64,000 nt of DNA from Bartonella sp. 220B (GCF_026930205.1 NZ_JANHOI010000002.1:1-64000), one strand, 5' to 3'. Shown: positions 51,575-63,214, counted from the stretch's first letter. Program-made: numbers and translations. Notes: generated from the sequence alone by a model not told the origin.

Positions 51575-54292
51575 TCAAACAAAAGCTCCATGACAGTGTT
51601 TGTATTTTTTCTCTGAACCACAAGGGCAACGTTCATTACGTCCCACTTTTCCCCATGTCGTAAAATCGTTAGGGTCACGGTCTTTCGGATTAACAAACCT
51701 ATTTTCTTGTGACCGCGTCCAAAAAGTTGAACTACTTTCCTTATCTTGATCGTTAACTACAGAAGAATCAGTATTGCTTTGCTCATCTATAAATGGTTCT
51801 GCAGGTTGTTGAACGATTTCAAAACGCATAAGTTTAGAAGTCACGATTCTGCGCAAATTTCTAAGCATGGTCTGAAAGAGTTCAAAGGACTCTGTTTTAT
51901 ACTCATTGAGTGGATCTCGTTGCGCATAACCTCGAAAACCAACAGCGGAACGTAAATGATCTAAACTTACCAGATGTTCACGCCATAGCGTATCAATAGT
52001 TTCAAGTAACACGGCTTTGTGAAAATAAGCCATTACTTCTGGAGAGTAACGTTCAGTCCGTTCATTTTCAAGTTTTGTAACAGCATCTGATATGCGCTCT
52101 AAAATTTGTTCTTCAGCAATTCCATCTTCTTTTGCCCATTCTTCTACTGGAAGCTCAAGATTGAAGAGTTGATGAATTTCCTCTTGAAGCGCTTTTACAT
52201 TCCATTTTTCAGAATATGTTCCCAGTGGGATATAAGCTTCCACGAGGTCCTCAATCACTTCATTGCGCATTTCAAGGATCATATCTGTTAAATCATCTGA
52301 ATTCATGACTTCCATACGCTGTTCAAAAATAACTTTGCGTTGGTCATTCATGACATCGTCATATTTTAACAAATTTTTACGGATTTCAAAATTTCGTGCC
52401 TCTACTTTTTTTTGCGCTTTTTCGAGGGCTTTATTAATCCACGGATGGGTAATGGCTTCATTTTCTTTCAATCCAAGTTTTTGCAACATGCCATCCATGC
52501 GGTTTGAGCCAAAGATACGCATAAGATCATCTTGAAGCGAGAGAAAGAATTTTGAGCGACCAGGATCACCTTGGCGACCAGAGCGACCACGTAGCTGGTT
52601 GTCAATACGACGGCTCTCATGGCGTTCCGTAGCAATGACGTAAAGACCACCAACAGCGAGTGCTTTTTCTTTGAGGCGTTTAACATCTTTTTTAATTTCT
52701 TCAATTTTAGCTGCTCGTTCTTCTCCATCAGGCATATCTTGTAATTCTTGTCGGATACGCATTTCGACATTACCACCAAGTTGTATATCAGTACCACGCC
52801 CAGCCATGTTGGTTGCGATGGTTAAAGCTCCAGGAACACCTGCTTGCGCAATGATGTATGCTTCTTGCTCATGATAGCGGGCATTTAAGACTCTAAAATC
52901 AGTAATACCCTCTTTTCGCAAACGTTCTGCTAATTGTTCCGACTTTTCAATAGAAGTTGTACCAACAAGAATAGGCTGTCCTTTTTCGTGTGCTTGATGG
53001 ATATCACGCACAATAGCACGATATTTTTCTTCTTCTGTTCGATAAATTTCATCATCTTCGTCAAGACGCTGTACTGGTAAGTTGGTGGGAACTTCTACAA
53101 CTTCAAGACCATAAATATTACTGAATTCTTCAGCTTCTGTCGTGGCAGTTCCAGTCATTCCAGATAATTTTCTATACATACGGAAGTAATTTTGAAAAGT
53201 GATAGAAGCAAGTGTCTGATTTTCTGGCTGGATCGCAACATGCTCTTTAGCTTCTAGGGCTTGATGAAGTCCTTCAGAATAACGCCGTCCTGGCATCATA
53301 CGCCCTGTAAATTCGTCAATAATAACAATTTCATCATTGCGAACAATGTAGTCTTTATCACGAACAAACAGTTTATGGGCTTTTAGCGCGTTATTGACAT
53401 GGTGGACGATAGCAACATTTTCTATATCATAAAGACTTTCACCTTTAAGATGTCCAGCTTTTTCAAGCATTTTTTCAATTTTTTCAGTACCAACTTCAGT
53501 AAAAGTTGTTGTCTTTTGTTTTTCATCTATTTCATAGTCCTCTGGAGTTAAGGCCGGAATAAATGTATCGATAAGGTTATAGAAGTCCGTACGATCTTCT
53601 AGAGGACCAGAAATGATAAGGGGGGTACGCGCTTCATCAATAAGAATTGAATCAACTTCATCAATAATTGCGTAATGATGTCCACGCTGAACCATTTGAT
53701 TACGGTCAAAGGCCATATTATCACGTAGATAATCAAAGCCCAATTCGTTATTTGTTGCATAGGTAATATCACATGCATAGGCTGCTCTGCGGGCATCATT
53801 ATCAAGATCATGCAGAATCACGCCCGTTGTTAACCCTAGAAAACTAAAAATTTCTCCCATTGTTTCTGCATCACGGCTAGCAAGATAATCATTTACCGTA
53901 ACGACATGAACACCTTTTCCTTCTAAAGCATTGAGATAAATTGGCAGAGTTGCCATTAATGTTTTCCCTTCACCTGTGCGCATTTCAGCAATGCCACAGT
54001 CATGGAGCACCATTCCACCAATGAGCTGTACATCAAAAGGACGCATATCATAAACACGTTTTGCTGCTTCACGAGCAGTTGCAAAAGCTTCTGGTAGGAG
54101 TCGGTCAATGCTTTCACCTTCTCTGAGTCGTTTACGAAATGCGTCAGTTTTTTGACGCAGTTGCGCATCGCTTAATTTCACGAATTGTTCTTCCAAAACA
54201 TTAATTTGTGCAACTTTTTGGCGAAGAACCTTGAGACGTCTCTCCTGAGCTGAACCAAAAAATTTACGTGCAAAGACACCTAAACCGACCAT
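51575..54292 (-). CDS. secA: Preprotein translocase ATPase SecA
   Basis: A 905-residue motor of the Sec pathway. Walker A MRTGEGKT at residues 104-111, Walker B '[18 protein letters not shown]', '[15 protein letters not shown]', and '[18 protein letters not shown]'. The C-terminal zinc-binding SEC-C motif '[14 protein letters not shown]' binds SecB and lipids. Full length. The secA, parvulin, argJ, mutT neighbourhood is the Rhizobiales order. Confidence 0.98.
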   Translation of the reverse strand: MVGLGVFARKFFGSAQERRLKVLRQKVAQINVLEEQFVKLSDAQLRQKTDAFRKRLREGESIDRLLPEAFATAREAAKRVYDMRPFDVQLIGGMVLHDCGIAEMRTGEGKTLMATLPIYLNALEGKGVHVVTVNDYLASRDAETMGEIFSFLGLTTGVILHDLDNDARRAAYACDITYATNNELGFDYLRDNMAFDRNQMVQRGHHYAIIDEVDSILIDEARTPLIISGPLEDRTDFYNLIDTFIPALTPEDYEIDEKQKTTTFTEVGTEKIEKMLEKAGHLKGESLYDIENVAIVHHVNNALKAHKLFVRDKDYIVRNDEIVIIDEFTGRMMPGRRYSEGLHQALEAKEHVAIQPENQTLASITFQNYFRMYRKLSGMTGTATTEAEEFSNIYGLEVVEVPTNLPVQRLDEDDEIYRTEEEKYRAIVRDIHQAHEKGQPILVGTTSIEKSEQLAERLRKEGITDFRVLNARYHEQEAYIIAQAGVPGALTIATNMAGRGTDIQLGGNVEMRIRQELQDMPDGEERAAKIEEIKKDVKRLKEKALAVGGLYVIATERHESRRIDNQLRGRSGRQGDPGRSKFFLSLQDDLMRIFGSNRMDGMLQKLGLKENEAITHPWINKALEKAQKKVEARNFEIRKNLLKYDDVMNDQRKVIFEQRMEVMNSDDLTDMILEMRNEVIEDLVEAYIPLGTYSEKWNVKALQEEIHQLFNLELPVEEWAKEDGIAEEQILERISDAVTKLENERTERYSPEVMAYFHKAVLLETIDTLWREHLVSLDHLRSAVGFRGYAQRDPLNEYKTESFELFQTMLRNLRRIVTSKLMRFEIVQQPAEPFIDEQSNTDSSVVNDQDKESSSTFWTRSQENRFVNPKDRDPNDFTTWGKVGRNERCPCGSEKKYKHCHGAFV

Positions 54293-54710
54293 CTCTGGTC
54301 CTTTCTTTTAATTGTTATTACTCTCATTGGGTTGTTCATATGCCATCCCCGTGTTTGCAACCCCCAAGACATTTCACATAACTGGATGTAAATGGTACCA
54401 TTATACTTGTTGGTATGCGATTTTTCACTTTAATTATAAAGTAGAGATAAGAGGCGAAGTACACCGTGTCAACTTTAGTAATGCTGTTTATTTGATACAA
54501 TACAAAGTAATTTAGGATACAATATGTCATTTCTTTATATTATCATATTTGGTATGAGTATGAGGTGGGATGGAATAAATTGAGATAAAGGAGCAAGTTT
54601 ATGCTTTTTAAAATAAAATGACTCATTTATTTATCTGTATTTAGAAATTAAAATGTTACAGTAAAGAAATAAGAATCTTAAACCTACTTTCATTCTTAAG
54701 GAGTTTATTT
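54293..54710. other. Divergent intergenic region secA / parvulin gene
   Basis: About 420 bp holding promoters for both genes. A small imperfect dyad (CATTTCACAT / ATGTAAATG, 54371-54394) lies about 80 bases upstream of secA. No SecM-like leader or riboswitch was recognised. Confidence 0.4.
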
Positions 54711-55664
54711 ATGAAATTCAACTTTATCACGCTATTTTTGACATCAACTTTATTGATGAGTACGAGTTTAGGGGTGGTAGCTCAAGAAGGTTTGAATGCA
54801 TCGTCGAATGATTTAAAGACTTTAGAGAAAGCTTCTGAAAAAACAGTTTCTCCTTCTCATATTATGGCGGTTGTTGATGGAAAGAATATTACAGTAGGGC
54901 AATTGGATGAATTAGCACTTGAAATAAATCCTAATTTAGCGCGTTTTCCTGATGAACAACGCCGTATAATGGTTTTAAAAGCTTACTTGGATATGCAGGC
55001 GCTTGCTAAAGCAGCAATGAGCAAGGGTATTGATAAGACAGAAACTTACGATAAACGTATGGCCGTCATGCGTGACAATGTTCTTCAACAGCTTTATTTT
55101 AAACAGACAGTTGTTGACCAGATTTCAGATAGTGATTTGGAGACCCTTTATAATAAAGAAGTGGCTGCTTTACCCAAAGAGGATGAAGTTAAAGCGCGTC
55201 ATATTTTAGTGAAAACAAAAAAAGAAGCGGAAGCGATCATTAAACGTTTAAATAAAGGAGAAAATTTTGAAGAGATAGCTAAAAAGAGTTCAACAGATGG
55301 CTCTGCCGCGGTTGGGGGTGATCTTGGTTATTTCAGCCATGGTCAAATGGTCAAGCCTTTTGAAGATGCTGCGTTTGGCTTGAAAGTTGGCGAATACACT
55401 AAAAATCCTGTTGAAAGTCCTTTTGGTTGGCATGTTATTAAGGTGGAAGATCGCCGTTTGAAACAGCCTCCTGTCTTTGATGATGTTAAAGAAATGTTGC
55501 GTACACAGCTGATAAAAGAGCGTTACCAAAAATTGATTGTTGATTTACGCAGCAAGTTAGATGTTAAATACCCTGATCCTAATGTTATAAAACTTATGCA
55601 ATCGCTTAATCAGAATGGGACGCCACTTCCAAATGAAACATCGGATGAAGAAGACACAGAATAG
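54711..55664 (+). CDS. Periplasmic parvulin-type peptidyl-prolyl isomerase
   Basis: A 317-residue secreted folding factor. Signal peptide MKFNFITLFLTSTLLMSTSLGVVAQ, a SurA/PrsA-like chaperone N domain (about 45-155), and one rotamase domain (about 160-265: 'VKARHILVKTKKEAEAIIKRL', 'DGSAAVGGDLGYFSHGQMVKPFEDAAF', 'PVESPFGWHVIKVEDRR'). The acidic C terminus is disordered. Strong site AAGGAG before the ATG. Likely helps fold outer-membrane and autotransporter proteins. Confidence 0.92.
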   Translation: MKFNFITLFLTSTLLMSTSLGVVAQEGLNASSNDLKTLEKASEKTVSPSHIMAVVDGKNITVGQLDELALEINPNLARFPDEQRRIMVLKAYLDMQALAKAAMSKGIDKTETYDKRMAVMRDNVLQQLYFKQTVVDQISDSDLETLYNKEVAALPKEDEVKARHILVKTKKEAEAIIKRLNKGENFEEIAKKSSTDGSAAVGGDLGYFSHGQMVKPFEDAAFGLKVGEYTKNPVESPFGWHVIKVEDRRLKQPPVFDDVKEMLRTQLIKERYQKLIVDLRSKLDVKYPDPNVIKLMQSLNQNGTPLPNETSDEEDTE

Positions 55665-55790
55665 CGAGAAAAAAGTGGATAATATTTTTGCTTGGTGGTT
55701 TAATAGATTTGTCGATTCAAAAAGCTTAGTAGTTGTTTGTAAGAGATCGTGTATCTGCAATTATTATCCTGTTTTTATGGAAAGCGTACT

Positions 55791-57023
55791 GTGATTTTTC
55801 AAATATCTCCTTTGTCGCCCCAAAACATACAGGAGCTTCCGCCATTATCTGGTGTTCGAATAGCAACAGCAGAAGCTGGGATTAAATATAAAGATCGTGC
55901 AGATCTTCTTTTTATCATATTCGATGAACCAGCAAGTGTGGCAGGTGTTTTTACACGTTCAAAATGCCCGTCTGCTCCTGTAGAGCATTGCCGTGCCTCA
56001 CTTCCTCATGGGGTTGCTAGGGGTATAGTTGTTAATTCGGGGAATGCAAATGCTTTTACTGGACGCAGAGGAAGACATACAACAAATGAAATCATGGGTG
56101 CAGCCGCAAGCGCTTTGAAGGCTAAAGAAAATGAAATTTTTATAGCTTCTACAGGTGTTATCGGTGAACCCATGGATTCATCGGCTATTGTGAATCTATT
56201 ACCAACCATGGTGGAGACAGCAAAAGAAAGGAATTGGTTGGAAGCTGCAAAAGCTATTATGACGACGGATACATTTCCAAAACTTGCAACACGCAGATTT
56301 GAGTGTGGGGGAGAGATTGTTACCATTAATGGGATTGCAAAAGGCGCTGGTATGATTGCGCCAGATATGGCAACAATGCTCTCTTTTGTCATAAGTGATG
56401 CAGGTATTTCTTCGGATATTCTTCAAGCCCTGTTATCAGAGGCTGTTCAGGGTTCTTTCAATTCAATTACTGTCGATAGCGATACCTCAACATCAGATAC
56501 ACTCATGATGTTTGCGACAGGAAAAGAAAATTTTCCTTGTATTACATGTAAAACTGATCCGCGTTATGAGGTGTTCTCAAAACACTTAAGTGCACTTTTA
56601 CATGAGCTTGCATTACAAGTTGTTTGTGATGGAGAAGGTGCACGCCACTTAATTGAGGTAAATGTGATTGGTGCGACAACAGATAAAGCCGCTAAAACCA
56701 TAGCCTTCTCAATTGCAAATTCACCACTTGTAAAAACCGCTATTGCCGGTGAAGATGCTAATTGGGGACGGGTGGTTATGGCAGTTGGTAAAGCAGGTGT
56801 TGAAGTTGACCGTGATCTCTTGAAGATTTGGTTTGGTGAACATCGTTTAGCTGTCAATGGAGAACGTGATCCTGAGTATTGTGAAGAGACAATAGGTGCT
56901 TATATGCAAGGCAAACACATCACAATTCGTGTTGATATTGGCTTGGGTAGAGGTAACGCGACAGTTTGGTCTTGTGATTTGACGAAAGAGTACGTTATGA
57001 TTAATGGCGATTACAGAAGTTAA
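55791..57023 (+). CDS. argJ: Bifunctional glutamate N-acetyltransferase / amino-acid acetyltransferase ArgJ
   Basis: Moves acetyl groups in the cyclic arginine pathway. About 410 residues. The self-cleavage site is in '[15 protein letters not shown]', with the new N-terminal Thr at residue 195; '[15 protein letters not shown]' and '[19 protein letters not shown]'-like segments ([19 protein letters not shown]) are conserved. GTG 55791 was chosen since GGAAAG lies before it; an earlier in-frame GTG at 55749 lacks a binding site and its product has no family match. Confidence 0.93.
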   Translation: MIFQISPLSPQNIQELPPLSGVRIATAEAGIKYKDRADLLFIIFDEPASVAGVFTRSKCPSAPVEHCRASLPHGVARGIVVNSGNANAFTGRRGRHTTNEIMGAAASALKAKENEIFIASTGVIGEPMDSSAIVNLLPTMVETAKERNWLEAAKAIMTTDTFPKLATRRFECGGEIVTINGIAKGAGMIAPDMATMLSFVISDAGISSDILQALLSEAVQGSFNSITVDSDTSTSDTLMMFATGKENFPCITCKTDPRYEVFSKHLSALLHELALQVVCDGEGARHLIEVNVIGATTDKAAKTIAFSIANSPLVKTAIAGEDANWGRVVMAVGKAGVEVDRDLLKIWFGEHRLAVNGERDPEYCEETIGAYMQGKHITIRVDIGLGRGNATVWSCDLTKEYVMINGDYRS

Positions 57024-57158
57024 CTGATGTATTATAAATTTGACATTGGATATTTGTCTGTTTCTTCAAGGAGGATTAGGGATTTAAATTCTTCCATCTC
57101 GGGGTAGGAGGCGTTATAGAAGAGATGATTATCATTACTATTTCTAGTGGAGAGTGAT

Positions 57159-57569
57159 ATGCAAAAAAATTCACTTCTTCTTGTTGTTGCATGCGCATTA
57201 TTGAATCAAGATAAGCGTGTGTTGCTTACAGAACGCCCTCAAGGAAAATCATTAGCTGGTTTATGGGAATTCCCTGGTGGAAAGGTTGAAAAAGGAGAAA
57301 CTCCAGAAGAGTCATTGATTCGTGAATTAAAAGAAGAACTTGGTATTCATGTTCAGCTAAACAATTTATTCCCCTTAACATTTGCAAGTCATGCTTATGA
57401 AACATTTCATCTCTTAATGCCGTTGTATCTTTGTTACCATTATGAGGGTGTTGCACAAGGACGAGAGGGGCAAAACTTAAAATGGGTTTTTATTGGTGAA
57501 CTTGATAAATATCCTATGCCTGCTGCTGACAAGCCATTGATTCAGCTATTGAAGAATTTTCTTCTTTAA
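57159..57569 (+). CDS. mutT: 8-oxo-dGTP pyrophosphatase MutT
   Basis: Nudix enzyme of 136 residues that removes oxidised dGTP from the nucleotide pool. The Nudix box GGKVEKGETPEESLIRELKEELGI is complete, preceded by 'LLTERPQGKSLAGLWEFPGGK', the MutT substrate-binding pattern. ATG 57159 lies six bases after GGAG; the in-frame GTG at 57147 would contain that site and is not used. Third gene of the prsA-argJ-mutT cluster. Confidence 0.93.
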   Translation: MQKNSLLLVVACALLNQDKRVLLTERPQGKSLAGLWEFPGGKVEKGETPEESLIRELKEELGIHVQLNNLFPLTFASHAYETFHLLMPLYLCYHYEGVAQGREGQNLKWVFIGELDKYPMPAADKPLIQLLKNFLL

Positions 57570-57905
57570 TGGGGAAGTGAGAAGAAAATGCTGTTTAATA
57601 AAATCTTTATCCATAACATACGGTAATTTCATGAAAGTAAGTAGCCTGTTGAGAATTTTTACAATATCTCTAAAACGCGTGAATAATGTTAAATAAAGAT
57701 TTTTAAATGAGTTCTGATGAACTTTAGGAAAAGAGTAAATAATGAACTCGTTCGGTATAAATAAACTTATGAAAGTGTTTGTTTATTGAGGGATTAGTAA
57801 ATTACTCCAATCTACAGGGTAATTTTCAGGTTCAAAGTGGAATCATGGAGGAATGTAACAATGGAAGTATTATTTTTTAATTGGGTTCATATATAAGAGC
57901 ATATG
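57570..57905. other. Convergent intergenic region between mutT and the NlpC/P60 gene
   Basis: About 335 bp. An 11-codon frame (57861-57896) has GGAGG nine bases before its ATG but is too short to support. No clear terminator seen. Confidence 0.4.
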
Positions 57906-58769
57906 TTATGTTTTCTGCACTGGACGGCGCTTTTCTACGGGATATTGATGTTTTTGAGCGATACGTGTAATAGCTTTTTCCAAAGGTTCAATCATAACAT
58001 CCATAGAGAAGCCATTTGCATGAATGATATTTTCCTGATCAATCATAATGGCGACATGGCCTTTCCAAAAAATCAAATCACCTCGTTGAAGTTTATCATG
58101 ATCTGTAAGTTGTTTGCCTATCGTTTTCTGCTGCATGTCAGTATCGCGTAAAACCATTTGGCCGGACATAATCATGGAGAGTTGGACTAGCCCCGAGCAA
58201 TCAATTCCGAAACCACTAACACCACCCCAGAGATACGGTGTGCGTATAAAAGTTTCGGCAACCGTAACATAATCTTCATACACGTGCCCAATAGGACTGA
58301 GATGATGGGTAAAGATTGCTTTTCCATTTTCAAGTATAGAATATGGTGTGCCATGGACCTCTATTTCATCAACAACACTTACTTTGCTGCCCATGGATAA
58401 AGGATATTCCATTGGTCCACGTAAGTCAGCCTGTAAATATTGAAAAGTGCGTGGCACTGAAACGACATGTGTCTGTTTTACATTTGATGTACAAAGAACT
58501 GTTGTATCAATATAACCGACATAACCATCTTTGAGAGATTGTCCCCATGACATGGTTTCTCCTTGTTCAAAGATGAGGAGTTCCTCTCCTAATAAGCACT
58601 CTGTTTGTCTCTCGCTTTTTTTATTGTTTTCTTTGAAAAGTCCAGCAACAGCTGTATTAACACGTTTTTTTTCACCTTGAACAAAACGCAGTGCTGTAAT
58701 TTCTGTTTCAAGACGTTTATCTGCTAAATCATTTCTGAATGCATATAATCGGGGATCTTTAAAGACCAT
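57906..58769 (-). CDS. NlpC/P60 family cell-wall peptidase with SH3 domains
   Basis: A 287-residue endopeptidase-like protein: two bacterial SH3-type domains (about 25-165, 'LLGEELLIFEQGETMSWGQSLKDGYVGYI') and the NlpC/P60 domain. The catalytic triad is visible as Cys191 in 'GIDCSGLVQ', His238 in 'KGHVAIMI' and His250 in 'IIHANG'. It should cut peptide stems, probably in murein recycling. No signal peptide, so cytosolic or exported by another route. Start chosen at the ATG giving MVFKDPRLYAF, with AAAGG seven bases before; the longer frame reaches 58841. Confidence 0.9.
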   Translation of the reverse strand: MVFKDPRLYAFRNDLADKRLETEITALRFVQGEKKRVNTAVAGLFKENNKKSERQTECLLGEELLIFEQGETMSWGQSLKDGYVGYIDTTVLCTSNVKQTHVVSVPRTFQYLQADLRGPMEYPLSMGSKVSVVDEIEVHGTPYSILENGKAIFTHHLSPIGHVYEDYVTVAETFIRTPYLWGGVSGFGIDCSGLVQLSMIMSGQMVLRDTDMQQKTIGKQLTDHDKLQRGDLIFWKGHVAIMIDQENIIHANGFSMDVMIEPLEKAITRIAQKHQYPVEKRRPVQKT

Positions 58770-58921
58770 TTGTTGACCTTTCATTTTTTCTTTAAAGTGT
58801 AAGATCACAACAACTATATTTGTAAGATTTTTCATCTTCAAATAAAGCAGAAACGCAACTTAAAGCGATAAGAAATAGCTCCTAAATTTTCAGAATTACT
58901 CAATTTTGTGGTTATTTTGTG

Positions 58922-60289
58922 TCAATTTTTAAAGAGATTATAAAGAGCACGAATAACTTGTGCACAACCACCGACAGGGAAGCCTGGTTTTTCTTTTGGT
59001 ACCCATCCGTAAAGGTCAAAATGCGCAAAATATTTGGCTTTTTCAACAAAAGAATTCAGAAATAAAGCGGCAACTACCGAGCCTGCGAAGTTATTTCCAC
59101 TTATATTATTAAGATCAGCAATTGGTGATGATAACATTTCTTGATAAGGCTTCCAAAGTGGCATTTGCCAAAGGGGATCTGAAACAGAATAAGCAGATTG
59201 AGAAATTTGTTGAGCCCATTCTGAATCATTGCAATAAAATGCGGCAAGATCTGGTCCTAATGCTATACGTGCCGCTCCTGTTAAAGTTGCCATACAAAGC
59301 ATGAATTGTGGACTTTCTTCATCACCATAGGCAAGTGCATCAGCAAGGACAAGCCGGCCTTCAGCATCTGTATTACCAACTTCTACACTTAAACCTTTAC
59401 GACTTTGGAGGATATCGCCTGGTCTATAAGCATTGGCAGAAATTGTATTTTCAACAGCTGGAATCAAAACACGTAGACGAAAAGGCAATTTGGCATCCAT
59501 AATCAGTTGAGCCAGCCCCAAAACATGTGCCCCCCCTCCCATGTCTTTTTTCATGAGTGACATGTTATTAGCTGATTTAATATTGAGTCCTCCAGTATCA
59601 AAGGTTACACCTTTTCCAACCAATGTTATTTTAGGATGATTTTCTTGTCCCCAGTGTAGATCAATGAGTCGTGGTGCAATGCTGCTGGCTCGTCCTACAG
59701 CATGGATCATTGGAAAATTATGTGTTAAAAGTGCATCTCCACAAATGCTTTGAACCTGAGCACCGTAAGTTTTCCCCAATCGGTATGCTTCTTTCTCGAG
59801 GGTATCAGGGTTCATATCATTGGCTGGAATATTGATGAGATCACGTACAAAAAAGACGGTTTTATAAATTCGTTGAAGTTCATCAAAATCAACCCTATCG
59901 CTAACAGAGAATGATAACGATTTGGAGGAAAAGTTTTGACGATAGCGGTTGAATTGGTAACTTCCAAATGCCAAGCCAAGATAGCTATTTATTTCATGGG
60001 AGGCATCTCCTTCTAAATGCCAATGTCCAGTAGGAAGTTTTTTAGCAAGAAGCCCTGTGATAAAAGGTTCATCACCGTTGCCAAGTCCAAATAAAACTTT
60101 TTTTAACTGCCCATTTTTGTGAGGAATAAAGAGTATTTGTCCTGCTTTGCCGGTAAAATCATTAGCTTTCATCCATGTTTTTGTTGATGCATCAAGCGAT
60201 AACTCAGCAATATTTCTCTGATTTACCAAAAGTATGGGACAACTATTATCGATACGTATTGTGCTAAAATGAATGTGATGTAAGTCCAT
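58922..60289 (-). CDS. M17 leucyl aminopeptidase family protein
   Basis: A 455-residue zinc/manganese aminopeptidase with the M17 signature 'GNTDAEGRLVLADAL' and metal-site segments 'LVGKGVTFDTGGLNIKSANNMSLMKKDMGGGA' and 'TLTGAARIALG'. The N-terminal domain is diverged from E. coli PepA, closer in type to other alphaproteobacterial M17 proteins. ATG 60289 lies 13 bases after the coaA stop with GAGG before it; the longer frame from 60331 would overlap coaA. Operon with coaA. Confidence 0.92.
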   Translation of the reverse strand: MDLHHIHFSTIRIDNSCPILLVNQRNIAELSLDASTKTWMKANDFTGKAGQILFIPHKNGQLKKVLFGLGNGDEPFITGLLAKKLPTGHWHLEGDASHEINSYLGLAFGSYQFNRYRQNFSSKSLSFSVSDRVDFDELQRIYKTVFFVRDLINIPANDMNPDTLEKEAYRLGKTYGAQVQSICGDALLTHNFPMIHAVGRASSIAPRLIDLHWGQENHPKITLVGKGVTFDTGGLNIKSANNMSLMKKDMGGGAHVLGLAQLIMDAKLPFRLRVLIPAVENTISANAYRPGDILQSRKGLSVEVGNTDAEGRLVLADALAYGDEESPQFMLCMATLTGAARIALGPDLAAFYCNDSEWAQQISQSAYSVSDPLWQMPLWKPYQEMLSSPIADLNNISGNNFAGSVVAALFLNSFVEKAKYFAHFDLYGWVPKEKPGFPVGGCAQVIRALYNLFKN

Positions 60290-60302
60290 ATTTATGAAAT
60301 CC

Positions 60303-61301
60303 TCATAGTCGTCGAAGTGCGACATATTCAACCAAATGGTCTTTCCCTTTACGTAGAATGAGATTAGACCGTGGTCGTGTTGGCAATATATTTTCTTGTA
60401 AATTTTTCAAATTAATGGTTTGCCAAAGGTCTTCAGCAATTTTTAAAGCTTCTTTTTCGGTAAGATGTGCATACCGATGAAAGTAGGATTCAGGATTTTG
60501 AAAAGTTGTTTTACGCAAACGTTTGAAACGTTCCAAGTACCAGTGACGAATGATTTTTGTTTCAGCATCTACATAGATTGAAAAATCAAAAAAGTCTGAA
60601 ACAAAAGGAATGATTTTCCCATCTTTAGGAAGATCACTGACCTGTAACACATTAATTCCTTCAACAATTAAAATATCGGGGCGATCAATGATAATTGTTT
60701 GATTTTCTAGAACATCATAGGTCATATGTGAATAAAGTGGGGCGCTAACATTCCCTATACCGGCTTTTATAGCAGAAAGAAAGCAGAGTAATTTTTTAAT
60801 GTCATAGGAATCAGGAAATCCTTTACGATTCATACGATTTTTTTGCTGTAAAACAGCATTAGGATAGAGAAAACCATCCGTTGTAATCAAATCAACTTTA
60901 AGATTAGATGCCCAACGTTTCAAAAGTTCTTGAAGAATGCGAGCGGTAGTTGATTTGCCTACCGCAACAGAGCCAGCAATCCCAATGATAAAAGGCGTTT
61001 TTTTTGTTCCTTTTTGATGTAGAAATTGTTGACGCTTATGAAAAAGTTGCTGTACTGCTTCAACATGGCATGATAGCAGACGTGATAAGGAAAGATAAAT
61101 ACGTTGTACTTCTTCAAGATCAATGGGATCATCGATTGAGCGCAAACGTTTAATTTCATCAAAGGTTAAGGTTAGCGGTGTATCTGCACGAAATTGGGAC
61201 CACTCTTGTGCCGTAAAGACACGGTAGGGCGAATATTGATCAGAAATAGATTTGACCAAGTTATCTTCTTGATCAATTTTTGAGAGAAGCGTATCAATCA
61301 T
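60303..61301 (-). CDS. coaA: Pantothenate kinase (type I)
   Basis: First step of coenzyme A synthesis from pantothenate. 332 residues with the P-loop GSVAVGKST at 110-118. Also seen are '[16 protein letters not shown]', '[12 protein letters not shown]' and '[16 protein letters not shown]', which are CoaA signatures, and the C-terminal '[20 protein letters not shown]'. No strong ribosome binding site is seen before the ATG. In other Rhizobiales coaA lies by his genes and hslVU; here the his genes are absent. Confidence 0.96.
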   Translation of the reverse strand: MIDTLLSKIDQEDNLVKSISDQYSPYRVFTAQEWSQFRADTPLTLTFDEIKRLRSIDDPIDLEEVQRIYLSLSRLLSCHVEAVQQLFHKRQQFLHQKGTKKTPFIIGIAGSVAVGKSTTARILQELLKRWASNLKVDLITTDGFLYPNAVLQQKNRMNRKGFPDSYDIKKLLCFLSAIKAGIGNVSAPLYSHMTYDVLENQTIIIDRPDILIVEGINVLQVSDLPKDGKIIPFVSDFFDFSIYVDAETKIIRHWYLERFKRLRKTTFQNPESYFHRYAHLTEKEALKIAEDLWQTINLKNLQENILPTRPRSNLILRKGKDHLVEYVALRRL

Positions 61302-61423
61302 TTGTGTTGGTCGAGAATTCTTTTGCTGCAGTAATTGACGAGGGACAAACAGGTAGGCTATTTTGTATTCAAATGCGCTTTATTGTGCATGTTCTCTTCT
61401 TTAAAATGACAGATAGTCTTTTG

Positions 61424-62416
61424 TTAGCTTATAGTCCAGTCATTCCATTGTGCGTTGATTTGTGCCAATGAGCACCCTTGTGCCAAAAAAGCCCACAAAA
61501 GTAAACGTGCTTTTACTGCTGATAAATAGCCAGACATAAGGGCACCAGAAGCAATCATATCAACTTCTGAACCTTTATAGCCATAAGTTTTGCGGGTTGT
61601 CGAGCCAGTGCAGGTACGGCTAGCGATAATAATTGGCATTTTTTGTGTATATTGTCGTATGATGTCTGCTTCTTCAAAACTGCAATGTCCTGATCCAAAA
61701 CCGGCAACGACAAGTCCAGCATAATGCCCACTTTCAAGGCAGAATTTCATTAATTGTGTGTCAGAGGATAAAGAGGAGTATAAGAGTGCAACTTGATGGT
61801 CATAGTTTTGGGGAAGGTCAAATGTTCTCGGAAAAAAAATTTGATCATTAAAATACAGCAGTTTTCCTTCTAAAAGAGTTCCTAAAATACCAACGAGGCC
61901 TGATTGAAATGTCTCAATTTTGACAGTATGGCTTTTTTGAACCCAATAAGGTGAATGAATGGTATCATTGATGACAACGAGAACGCCTCTGTTTCGACTT
62001 TGTGGATGAACAGCAACGCGGCTTGCTGCTAAAATATTAGCCGGTCCATCAGCGCCTGCTTCACAAGGTATGCGCATAGCACCCGTTATAACGAGCGGTT
62101 CTGCTTTATCCCAATAAAGGGAAAGAAAAAAAGCAGTTTCCTCCAGTGTATCAGTACCTTGGGTTAACACAATACCTTCTGCACCAGCTTTTATTTGTTG
62201 TGTTGCCCACTCTATGATTTCAAAAAGGATCTTAAAAGATAAAGATCCACTCGGTAATTGTGTTAATGTTTGCGCATGAATATGAGCAACTTTATTTAAA
62301 TCGGGAACACTTTTGATGAGAATATCTGAGGTTAATGTTGGTTGCATTTGGCCAAAATTGTCGGCCGCCATTGCAATTGTTCCTCCCAATGTTCCTATGG
62401 CTATTTTTTTCATCAT
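61424..62416 (-). CDS. L-asparaginase
   Basis: A 330-residue asparaginase/glutaminase-family enzyme that yields aspartate and ammonia. The first catalytic Thr is in 'IGTLGGTIAM' and the second in 'VLTQGTDTLEETAFF', followed by 'ITGAMRIPCEAGADGPANILAA'. No signal peptide, hence probably cytosolic (type I-like). Site AAAGGAAAA before two consecutive ATG codons. Stands alone between coaA and hslV. Confidence 0.9.
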   Translation of the reverse strand: MMKKIAIGTLGGTIAMAADNFGQMQPTLTSDILIKSVPDLNKVAHIHAQTLTQLPSGSLSFKILFEIIEWATQQIKAGAEGIVLTQGTDTLEETAFFLSLYWDKAEPLVITGAMRIPCEAGADGPANILAASRVAVHPQSRNRGVLVVINDTIHSPYWVQKSHTVKIETFQSGLVGILGTLLEGKLLYFNDQIFFPRTFDLPQNYDHQVALLYSSLSSDTQLMKFCLESGHYAGLVVAGFGSGHCSFEEADIIRQYTQKMPIIIASRTCTGSTTRKTYGYKGSEVDMIASGALMSGYLSAVKARLLLWAFLAQGCSLAQINAQWNDWTIS

Positions 62417-62621
62417 TTTTCCTTTAAAAGACGCAAACTATTTACAAAAACTATTTAGCAACAATTTGCATTGATAACAATGATATCATTTTTTTATTTC
62501 AATAAATTGAATTGTGCTGAATCATTGTGTTTTGCAGTGTATGTTCTTAAATAAAGACAATAGTGATTGGATTTTACATTTGATGAAAAGAAAACAATAT
62601 TAAGAATAGAGGTCAATATTA

Positions 62622-63194
62622 ATGAGTTTCCTTATGGAAGAACATAAACCAGACATAATGTATGGTACAACTATTATTACTGTACGAAAAGGTGGCAAAG
62701 TTGTGATGGCTGGTGATGGACAGGTATCACTTGGGCAAACGATTATGAAAGGCAATGCACGCAAAGTTCGTCGTATTGGCAAAGGTGGAACAGTTATTGC
62801 TGGTTTTGCAGGTGCTACGGCGGATGCTTTCACTTTATTGGAAAGATTGGAAACGAAGCTTGAGCAATATCCTGATCAGCTTATGCGTGCATGTGTAGAA
62901 CTTGCAAAAGATTGGCGAACAGACCGCTATTTGCGTCGTCTTGAAGCAATGATGCTGGTAGCTGATAAGAAAATAACTTTAGCGTTAACAGGGCTGGGTG
63001 ATGTTTTAGAGCCAGAAGATGGTGTTATGGCAATTGGTTCTGGAGGCAATTTTGCTCTTTCGGCTGCTCGAGTACTTATGGATATGGACTTGGATGCAGA
63101 AACCATTGCTCGTAAGGCTATGGATATTGCCGCTAAAATTTGTGTTTATACCAATGATCATTTTACGATTGAAACATTGGATGCAGAATTATAA
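62622..63194 (+). CDS. hslV: ATP-dependent protease peptidase subunit HslV
   Basis: A 190-residue proteasome-like peptidase. The active N-terminal Thr should be freed by removing a propeptide before '[25 protein letters not shown]', where the Thr, Lys and Gly residues of the family are seen. '[13 protein letters not shown]' and '[12 protein letters not shown]' are also conserved. GAGG lies ten bases before ATG 62622; ATG 62634 is an alternative that keeps the active site. Operon with hslU, 20 bp downstream. Confidence 0.96.
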   Translation: MSFLMEEHKPDIMYGTTIITVRKGGKVVMAGDGQVSLGQTIMKGNARKVRRIGKGGTVIAGFAGATADAFTLLERLETKLEQYPDQLMRACVELAKDWRTDRYLRRLEAMMLVADKKITLALTGLGDVLEPEDGVMAIGSGGNFALSAARVLMDMDLDAETIARKAMDIAAKICVYTNDHFTIETLDAEL

Positions 63195-63214
63195 CTTTAG
63201 AGAAAGCTATTTGA

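Noticed and set aside
57861-57896. 11-codon frame with GGAGG upstream
   Set aside because: Too short to support as a gene; the SD-like run may be chance.
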